Source of the DNA: Bog-473 sp035551835
GTDB lineage: Bacteria; Actinomycetota; Acidimicrobiia; Acidimicrobiales; RAAP-2
Direction of reading: 5' to 3'
Assembly (NCBI GenBank): GCA_035551835.1
Contig: DASZMN010000027.1
Span: 1 to 16,292, forward strand
DNA: 16,292 nt
In this document: positions 1 to 4,902 of the stretch, in pieces
How positions within the stretch are numbered: position 1 is the first letter of the stretch
Layout of the letters: each line of letters starts with the position of its first letter
Notes under the pieces: model-generated
Told to the model about the DNA's origin: nothing
The model's database searches: none
The model's input: only the letters and a program-made list of their open reading frames with translations
Position numbers and translations under genes: made by a program

Positions 1-176
1 CGGTACGCCTTGAGCACGGTGTTCGGGTTGATCGCCAGCTGCGCGACCACCTCCTTGACCGTCGGGAGCTGGTCGCCTTGGTGCAACAGCCCGAGGCGCA
101 GCGCCTGGCGGACCTGCTGGACGATCTGGAGATAGGGGGACACTCCGGAGCGGCTATCGAGATGGAACTCGATCAC
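1..176 (-). CDS. GntR-family (YtrA subfamily) transcriptional regulator, N-terminal part
   Basis: The 58 visible codons encode the start of a winged-helix DNA-binding domain. The protein begins MIEFHLDSRSGVSPYLQIVQ and continues with LPTVKEVVAQLAINPNTVLKAYR, which is the recognition-helix region typical of short YtrA-type GntR repressors. The gene runs off the left edge, so the C-terminus is not visible. The GTG start at 176 is chosen because it gives the canonical family N-terminus and has GAGG about 5 nt upstream; the nearby ATG is out of frame and stops after four codons. YtrA regulators usually repress an operon that includes their own gene and ABC transporter genes, which would lie to the left of this window (inference). 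A promoter and palindromic operator lie directly upstream. Confidence 0.9.
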   Translation of the reverse strand, partial: MIEFHLDSRSGVSPYLQIVQQVRQALRLGLLHQGDQLPTVKEVVAQLAINPNTVLKAY

Positions 177-185
177 GAGGACCTC

Positions 186-209
186 ATTTATCTAGGTGAC
201 TAGATAAAT
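186..209. promoter_or_regulatory. Perfect inverted repeat, probable GntR/YtrA operator
   Basis: The arms are ATTTATCTAG (186-195) and CTAGATAAAT (200-209), exact reverse complements separated by GTGA. The site overlaps the end of the -10 element and the expected transcription start, and ends about 10 nt before the start codon. That is where a repressor would block its own promoter. The immediately downstream gene is a YtrA-type GntR regulator, so autoregulation is the simplest reading (inference). Confidence 0.75.
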
Positions 210-235
210 ATGCACCTCGCGCGCTCGGGTGTCAA
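207..235 (-). promoter_or_regulatory. Sigma-70-type promoter of the GntR gene
   Basis: On the minus strand a perfect TTGACA (230-235) is followed after 17 nt by CATATT (207-212), a four-of-six match to TATAAT. The expected transcription start is near 200, which leaves a leader of about 25 nt before the GTG at 176. The AT-rich stretch stands out sharply from the GC-rich surroundings. The -10 overlaps the palindrome at 186-209. Confidence 0.7.
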
Positions 236-274
236 GGCGGCTGTCCCCCTTACCGGGCACCCGGGTCGCCCCCG

Positions 275-956
275 TCACCTCAGCGGCGGCAGGCCCTTGG
301 CGATGAGGTCGACGCCGAACACGAGGAAGAGCACCGCCATGACGGCAGCGTTGTGCTCGCCGAGCCAGCCCTTGGCCGAGCCGAGCGACGACGTCTTCGC
401 CCGCGCGCCGCCAAACGTCGCGTAGAGCACCGGGCCGGCGATGGTCAGGCTGGCGATCACCACGAAGATCACGGTGGCCACGATCGCGTCGCTCGTCGTC
501 AGGCCGAGCTGGGCCCGGCCGGCCGCCGAGCCCATGGTCAGGATCAGGTTCTTCGGGTTCACCGCGGCCGGCACGACACCGAGCCCAGCCGGGCTTGACC
601 GGCGTGAGCGTGTCGATGTGGGCCATCCACTTCGGCATCGCCGCCACTTCGCCGTACGCCGGGCGGTTGCGCCAAATCCGCCGCGCCAGGAGCAACAACA
701 CGGCGCCGAGCGCGACCTTGCCCCACGACACAGAGTCGGACGCCGTCGAGCTGGTCGCGGCGACGTTCCCGTCGTGCGCCACCACGGAGACCACCGTGCT
801 GACCACGGCGAGGGCCACCACCCAGCCGAGCAGGAAGGCCGGCCCGTTCACGCGGGCCCGCGCCGAGAGCAGCATCACGATCACCGCGATGATCGGGATG
901 GGGCTGATCGCCACAGCCACCGCGAGGGTGAGGACCTCACCGATCCCTTGTGCCAC
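275..956 (-). pseudogene. GAP (Sap-like) family multi-spanning membrane protein, single frameshift
   Basis: The N-terminal half starts at GTG 956, has an AAGGGGGG ribosome site, and reads MAQGIGEVLTLAVAVAISPI followed by hydrophobic helices. The C-terminal half continues in another frame with AAVNPKNLILTMGSAAG and further helices, ending LIAKGLPPLR at the TGA at 275-277. The two halves join if one G is removed from the GGG run at 584-586 on the minus strand. The junction then reads TPVKPGW-LGVVPAAVNPKN, with the spacing expected for the family. The restored product would be about 226 aa, a normal length. The family includes the mycobacterial sulfolipid-1-addressing protein Sap and resembles LysE-type exporters; the substrate is unknown. 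It could be a real pseudogene or a one-base sequence error. Confidence 0.8.
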
Positions 957-1000
957 GTTTCCCCCCTTGTCCCTGGGACGTTGGGCTCCCGGGACGCCAA

Positions 1001-1017
1001 CTGTCCGGGGCGGACAG
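1001..1017. repeat. 17-bp inverted repeat (hairpin or operator) upstream of the GAP-family gene
   Basis: CTGTCCG (1001-1007) and CGGACAG (1011-1017) are exact reverse complements around GGG. It lies about 45 bp upstream of the GTG at 956. It could be an operator or a leader hairpin of the minus-strand transcript. I see no AT-rich -10 element nearby, so the gene may be read through from bcp. Confidence 0.5.
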
Positions 1018-1023
1018 CGTCAC

Positions 1024-1092
1024 CGGCGTTGCGCCCTGGCGCATGTGGCGTCAGGGTCGAAGGTCACGAATCCCGAACCGGGCGCAACGCCG
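1024..1092. repeat. Perfect 13-bp inverted repeat enclosing a 43-nt interior
   Basis: CGGCGTTGCGCCC (1024-1036) and GGGCGCAACGCCG (1080-1092) are exact reverse complements. The interior can form a further stem: GGGTCG near 1054 pairs with CGAATCCC ending near 1075, with a two-nt bulge. As RNA this would be a 69-nt stem-loop between bcp and the GAP-family gene on the minus-strand transcript. It resembles no tRNA or named RNA family that I can identify. Confidence 0.55.
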
Positions 1093-1108
1093 AGCCGGCC
1101 CCGCTCCT

Positions 1109-1140
1109 CGACCCCGTGGGTCGCCAGCCCCGATAGGGCT
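1109..1140 (-). terminator. Two small hairpins directly after bcp, weak terminator candidate
   Basis: Next to the bcp stop codon, AGCCC (1126-1130) pairs with GGGCT (1136-1140). Just beyond, CGACCC (1109-1114) pairs with GGGTCG (1118-1123). The stems are short and no T-tract follows, as is common in high-GC actinobacteria. Termination is therefore possible but not secure. Confidence 0.35.
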
Positions 1141-1608
1141 TCAGCCCTCGGCCACCTCTTCGAGCACCTTGGCCGCGTGGCCGTCCGCCCTCACGTGGTG
1201 CCAGGCCCGTTGCACCTTGCCGTTGGGTCCGACGAGGAAGGTGGAGCGGATGGTGCCCACCGTCTTCTTCCCGTACATCGTCTTCTCGCCCCAGGCGCCG
1301 TACTTCTCCATCACCAACTTGTCGGCGTCGGTGAGGAGCGGGAACTTGAGCTTGTACTTGGTGCGGAACTTGACGTGCTTCTCTGCCTTGTCCGGCGAGA
1401 TCCCCAGCACCGCCACCCCGGCCTTTTCGAAGGTCTTGAGGTTGTCGTTGAACTGGCACGCCTCTTTGGTGCACCCGGGTGTGTCGTCGGCGGGGTAGAA
1501 GTAGACGATGACGCGCTGACCCTTGTAGTCGGAGAGCTTGACCGGCTTTCCGTCCTGGTCAGGCAGGGTGAACGCAGGGGCGGTGGCGCCGGCCTCGAGA
1601 TTCGCCAT
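1141..1608 (-). CDS. bcp: Thioredoxin-dependent thiol peroxidase (Bcp/PrxQ peroxiredoxin)
   Basis: This 155-aa cytoplasmic peroxiredoxin reduces hydrogen peroxide and organic hydroperoxides using thioredoxin. The active-site block is DDTPGCTKEACQF: Cys46 is the peroxidatic cysteine and Cys51 the resolving cysteine, the five-residue spacing of E. coli Bcp. The conserved catalytic arginine is Arg121 in GTIRSTFLV. Length and domain are complete. The ATG at 1608 has GAGGAG about 10 nt upstream; the reading frame extends further upstream but has no better start. The gene is divergent from the DEAD-box helicase operon across 178 bp and is followed on the same strand by the broken GAP-family gene. 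Confidence 0.96.
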   Translation of the reverse strand: MANLEAGATAPAFTLPDQDGKPVKLSDYKGQRVIVYFYPADDTPGCTKEACQFNDNLKTFEKAGVAVLGISPDKAEKHVKFRTKYKLKFPLLTDADKLVMEKYGAWGEKTMYGKKTVGTIRSTFLVGPNGKVQRAWHHVRADGHAAKVLEEVAEG

Positions 1609-1640
1609 CGTCGGTGTCCTCCTCAGTTCGTCGGAGCGAT

Positions 1641-1657
1641 CACTCTTGCACAGAGTG
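1641..1657. promoter_or_regulatory. Short inverted repeat between bcp and the helicase operon
   Basis: CACTCT (1641-1646) and AGAGTG (1652-1657) are exact reverse complements around TGCAC. The site is 33 bp upstream of the bcp start and about 28 bp upstream of the helicase -10 candidate, so it could act on either divergent gene. Six-base arms can arise by chance in this much sequence. Confidence 0.3.
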
Positions 1658-1681
1658 TGCCGCGGGACACCCGCTCTGGGC

Positions 1682-1690
1682 TGGTACAAT
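1682..1690 (+). promoter_or_regulatory. Extended -10 promoter candidate of the helicase operon
   Basis: TGGTACAAT combines a TGn extension with TACAAT, a five-of-six match to TATAAT. The -35 is weak: GGGACA at 1664-1669 has a short 15-nt spacer. An extended -10 can compensate for a poor -35. It would give a leader of roughly 90 nt before the ATG at 1787. Confidence 0.45.
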
Positions 1691-1786
1691 GGGGACTGCG
1701 ACCGCCGGCAGGGGCTGGCGAGTCGGGGCCGTTTCTCACTCCTGTGGCAGGCGCACCGGTCCCGCCGTTGAACACAGAGAGGGTCC

Positions 1787-3070
1787 ATGACCGTAGAGGC
1801 CTTGCCCGGCGCGTATGCCGGCACACCCCCGGAAGCCGGTAACGCTCCGGGCGATGATACGTATGAGACCGCCAGGACCTTTGAGTCCCTGGGCGTCTCA
1901 GAAGCACTGACCAAAGCGCTGGCCGATGAGGGCATCGTCAGCGCTTTTCCAATTCAGGCGCTGACCGTCGCCGACGCCCTGGCCGGGCGTGACGTCTGCG
2001 GCAAGGCGAAGACGGGGTCCGGCAAGACGCTGGCCTTCGGCGTGCCGCTGCTCCAACGGGCCAGAGCGACCCGCGACGCCGAGGGCCCGGTCAAGGCCGC
2101 CCGTCCGGCCCGGCCGCTGGCGCTGGTGCTCCTGCCGACACGCGAGCTCGCGGTGCAGGTCCACGACGTGCTGGCCCCGCTGGCCCAGAAGCTGTCGTTG
2201 CGGGCGGTCGCCGTCTACGGCGGGGCGGACATCGACCGCCAGGTCGCCAAGCTGCGCAAGGGCGTCGACCTCGTGATCGCCACGCCGGGCCGCCTGATCG
2301 ACCTGGGCGACCGCGGCGAGGTTGCCGTCGACGGGCTCGAGACCCTCGTCCTTGACGAGGCGGACCGCATGGCCGACATGGGTTTCATGCCTCAGGTCGA
2401 GTGGGTGCTGCGCCGGCTGGACCAGGCGCACCAGACACTCCTCTTCTCCGCCACCCTCGACGGCGCGGTGGACCGCCTGGTCAAGCGCTACCTGACCGAC
2501 CCGGTCTTTCACGAGGTCGCCTCGTCGACCCAGACCGTGACCCTCATGGAGCACCGCTTCTTGCAGGTGCACCAGATGGACAAGGTCAAGGTCGCCGCCG
2601 CCATCTGTCGCAGCCAGGAAAAGTCGCTGCTCTTCGTCCGCACCAAGCGCGGCGCGGACCGCCTGGTCGAGAACCTGGGCAAGGAGGGCGTGCGTGCCGC
2701 CGCCATCCATGGCGACCTGCGCCAGACCAGCCGGGAAAAGGCGCTGGCCGACTTTCAGAGCGGCAAGCTTCCGGTGCTGGTGGCGACCGACGTGGCTGCC
2801 CGTGGCCTGCACATCGAAGCCGTCGACGGCGTGATCCACTTCGACCCGCCCGAGGACCACAAGGCGTATCTGCACCGCTCGGGCCGCACGGCGCGCGCGG
2901 GCCGGGCCGGCGTCGTCGTGAGCTTGTCGTTGTGGAACCAGCTCGTCGAGATGGAAGTGATCCAGCGCCGGTTGGGCCTGCGAATCCCGATCGTCGAAAT
3001 GTTCTCCAACGACCCCCGGCTGGCCGACCTCGCCGCCTGGACGCCGGCGCCGGAAGAGAGCGTGCTCTGA
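1787..3070 (+). CDS. DEAD-box ATP-dependent RNA helicase
   Basis: This 427-aa protein has a complete superfamily 2 helicase core. The visible motifs are: aromatic F and Gln57 of the Q motif (SAFPIQ), Walker A AKTGSGKT (74-81), PTRELA (117-122), TPGR (166-169), DEAD (190-193), SAT (221-223), motif IV LLFVRTK (281-287), motif V ATDVAARGLHI (333-343) and motif VI HRSGRTARAG (363-372). Such enzymes unwind short RNA duplexes in ribosome assembly or mRNA turnover. The C-terminal tail is short, with no obvious RNA-binding extension, so the RNA target cannot be named. The ATG at 1787 follows a GAGAGGG ribosome site. It is the first gene of a four-gene operon, and its TGA overlaps the proposed start of the PIG-L gene. 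Confidence 0.95.
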   Translation: MTVEALPGAYAGTPPEAGNAPGDDTYETARTFESLGVSEALTKALADEGIVSAFPIQALTVADALAGRDVCGKAKTGSGKTLAFGVPLLQRARATRDAEGPVKAARPARPLALVLLPTRELAVQVHDVLAPLAQKLSLRAVAVYGGADIDRQVAKLRKGVDLVIATPGRLIDLGDRGEVAVDGLETLVLDEADRMADMGFMPQVEWVLRRLDQAHQTLLFSATLDGAVDRLVKRYLTDPVFHEVASSTQTVTLMEHRFLQVHQMDKVKVAAAICRSQEKSLLFVRTKRGADRLVENLGKEGVRAAAIHGDLRQTSREKALADFQSGKLPVLVATDVAARGLHIEAVDGVIHFDPPEDHKAYLHRSGRTARAGRAGVVVSLSLWNQLVEMEVIQRRLGLRIPIVEMFSNDPRLADLAAWTPAPEESVL

Positions 3071-3840
3071 GTCTGAGCGAGAGCGAGCGCGTCGCCACCC
3101 CGGTCACGCTCTGGTCACCCGAGGACGGGGTCGGGCGGGTCCTGATCGTCACGGCCCATCCCGACGACGTCGACTTCGGCTCGGCCGGGAGCGCCGCTGC
3201 GTTCACTTCGGCGGGCGTCGAGGTCACCTACTGCATCGTCACGAACGGCGACGCCGGAGGCTCGGACCGCGAGATGTCGCGCACAGAGATGGCCGCGCTG
3301 CGCCAGGACGAACAACGCGCCGCGGCGGCCGCGGTGGGCGTGACCGACGTGCGGTTTCTCGGCCACCCCGACGGCATGGTGCAGGCGACCCTCGAACTGC
3401 GACGCGACATCAGCCGGGTGATACGCCGGGTGCGCCCGGAGCGCGTCATCACGCAGTCGCCCGAAAGGAACTGGGACTTCATCTTCGCCAGCCATCCCGA
3501 CCACATGGCCGCCGGCGAGGCCGCGGTGTGCGCCGTGTACCCCGACGCCCGCAACCCGTTCGCCCACCCCGAGCTGCTCGACGCCGAGGGCCTCGAGCCG
3601 TGGACGGTGAACGAGCTCTGGATCATGGGCCCGGGCAAGCCGTCCAGCTCCACCATCGCCGTGGACACGACGACCACGGTGGAGCGCAAGGTGGCCGCGC
3701 TGATGTGCCACAAGAGCCAGCTCCCCGACCCCGACGCCATCGCGGAGCGGATCCGGCTCGGCGCGCGGGCGCAGGCCGAGGCGGCAGGCCTCCCCGAGGG
3801 GAGCTCGGCCGAGATGTTCCGAGTCACCCGCATCCCCTGA
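3067..3840 (+). CDS. PIG-L/LmbE family zinc-dependent deacetylase (probable CTG start)
   Basis: The protein (about 257 aa) has the PIG-L signature AHPDDVD, with His31 and Asp34 expected to bind zinc, and the third ligand motif SHPDHMAAGEA with His146. Relatives remove acetyl groups from N-acetylglucosamine-type substrates (MshB and Mca in mycothiol metabolism, LmbE-type enzymes); the substrate here is not evident. No in-frame ATG, GTG or TTG lies between the HPDD motif and a GTG at 2932, 139 nt inside the helicase. The CTG at 3067-3069 overlaps the helicase TGA in a CTGA arrangement, with GGAAGAGAG about 7 nt upstream, so it is the best start. A second CTG at 3073 is the alternative. Confidence 0.88.
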   Translation: MSLSESERVATPVTLWSPEDGVGRVLIVTAHPDDVDFGSAGSAAAFTSAGVEVTYCIVTNGDAGGSDREMSRTEMAALRQDEQRAAAAAVGVTDVRFLGHPDGMVQATLELRRDISRVIRRVRPERVITQSPERNWDFIFASHPDHMAAGEAAVCAVYPDARNPFAHPELLDAEGLEPWTVNELWIMGPGKPSSSTIAVDTTTTVERKVAALMCHKSQLPDPDAIAERIRLGARAQAEAAGLPEGSSAEMFRVTRIP

Positions 3841-3846
3841 GCCACC

Positions 3847-4527
3847 GTGGGCGCGGACCCTTGGGTGGTGCTCCAGCACGTCGCGTTTGAGGGACCGGGC
3901 GCGTTCGCGCCGGCGATCCGCGAAAGCGGCGCCAGTCTCGACGTGGTGCGCATCGACCAGGGTGACGCCGTGCCGTCCGCCGACACAACGAATGCCATGG
4001 CGGGACTCGTCGTCATGGGCGGGCCGATGGGGGTGCACGACGACCTGGCCTGGCTCGAGCCGGAGCGGGTCCTGCTGCGTGCGGCCGTCGAGGCCGGTCG
4101 GCCGGTGCTCGGCGTGTGCCTCGGTGCCCAGCAGCTGGCCGCGGCGCTGGGAGCCGAGGTGACGACGGGACCGGAGCCCGAGTGCGGGGTCGGCGAGGTG
4201 CACCTGACGACCGCCGCGCTCGCCGACCCGGTCTTCGGCCCCGCTCCGACACCATTGCCGTGTGTGCACTGGCACGGGGACACCTTCGACCTGCCCGACG
4301 GTGCCGTTCGCCTGGCTGGCAACGAGGCCTACGAGAACCAGGCGTTCCGGGTCGGCGCCCGCGCCTACGGTCTCCAGTTCCACGTGGAGGTCACGGGGAG
4401 CCTCGTGGCGCACTGGGGTCCCCACCTGCCCGCCGGCGTCTTCGTGCGCGCCGCCGACGTGGCGCACGTCAGCCGCGCCGGCGAGGCGCTCGTGCGGCGC
4501 TTCGTCGCGTTGGCGGACGGATCGTGA
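3847..4527 (+). CDS. Class I glutamine amidotransferase-like protein
   Basis: This 226-aa stand-alone class I GATase-like protein resembles the GMP-synthase-type glutaminase domain. The nucleophile elbow is GVCLGAQ with Cys91, and the catalytic His179-x-Glu181 lies in YGLQFHVEV, so the triad is intact. An oxyanion-type MGGPMG motif is at 57-62 and a WHGDTF motif at 142-147. Such proteins hydrolyse glutamine or act as gamma-glutamyl hydrolase-like enzymes; no synthase domain is fused and no partner is obvious. The GTG start lies 6 nt after the PIG-L stop with a weak ribosome site, consistent with translational coupling. Its stop overlaps the next start as GTGA. Confidence 0.88.
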   Translation: MGADPWVVLQHVAFEGPGAFAPAIRESGASLDVVRIDQGDAVPSADTTNAMAGLVVMGGPMGVHDDLAWLEPERVLLRAAVEAGRPVLGVCLGAQQLAAALGAEVTTGPEPECGVGEVHLTTAALADPVFGPAPTPLPCVHWHGDTFDLPDGAVRLAGNEAYENQAFRVGARAYGLQFHVEVTGSLVAHWGPHLPAGVFVRAADVAHVSRAGEALVRRFVALADGS

Positions 4528-4856
4528 GCGTCTCGGCCGCCGCCGTGCGCAAGCTCGCGCTCGCCCTGCCCGAGGCCGTTGAGCAACCGCACCACGACAT
4601 GACCTCGTTCAGGGTGCGGGGGAAGGTCTTCGCCACGATGCCACCCGAGGGCGGCCGACTCCACGTCTTCCTCGCTGAGGTCCAGGTGGCGTCCTACTGC
4701 GTCGAGTTCCCCGCTGCCGTGGAGGAGCTCTGGTGGGGCAAGCGGCTCAGGGGCTGCCGGGTCGTGCTGGCCCGCGCCGACCGGGCGCTCGTGCGCGAGC
4801 TGATCGGCGAGTCGTGGCGCGCCAAGGCGCCCAAGAGCCTGGTCGACGTCGTCTGA
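4524..4856 (+). CDS. MmcQ/YjbR-like family protein
   Basis: This 110-aa protein has the layout of the MmcQ/YjbR family: an N-terminal helix RKLALALPEAVEQ, the HHD turn (23-25), a beta strand FRVRGKVFATM, and a C-terminal AKAPKSLVDVV helix. Family members are small and widespread, with a fold linked to DNA-binding proteins but no firm function. The GTG start at 4524 shares four bases with the amidotransferase stop, which indicates translational coupling, and the family length is fully accounted for. It is the last gene of the helicase operon and converges on acnA. Confidence 0.85.
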   Translation: MSVSAAAVRKLALALPEAVEQPHHDMTSFRVRGKVFATMPPEGGRLHVFLAEVQVASYCVEFPAAVEELWWGKRLRGCRVVLARADRALVRELIGESWRAKAPKSLVDVV

Positions 4857-4902
4857 CGCGACGCGCCGCGCCGCGCGCCGCGCCGCGCTCCGCGCGCAGC
4901 GC
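4857..4902. other. GC-only spacer between convergent operon and acnA
   Basis: This 46-bp gap is almost pure G and C, made of repeated CGCGC and GCGCC units, and it can fold back on itself in several registers (GCGCGC is self-complementary at both ends of the run). It sits between two convergent stop codons, so it may serve as a bidirectional terminator. There is no T-tract and the fold is not unique. Confidence 0.35.

Noticed and set aside
1024..1092. Possible tRNA, because of the 69-nt length, paired ends and a CGAATCCC stretch
   Set aside because: The end stem is 13 bp rather than 7, no D-arm or anticodon arm fits, and the T-loop consensus GGTTCRA is not in place.
595..1842. 415-aa open frame on the plus strand across the GAP-family gene and bcp
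   Set aside because: It runs antisense to two recognisable genes and through hairpin-rich spacer, with low-complexity composition. It is a GC-driven shadow.
1623..1907. 94-aa minus-strand open frame overlapping the helicase start
   Set aside because: It overlaps the bcp/helicase promoter region and the helicase coding start, has no recognisable motif, and has no supporting ribosome site.
2401..3066. Long upstream extension of the PIG-L frame inside the helicase gene
   Set aside because: The translation is Arg/Pro/Gly-rich shadow of the helicase. PIG-L similarity begins only after the helicase stop.
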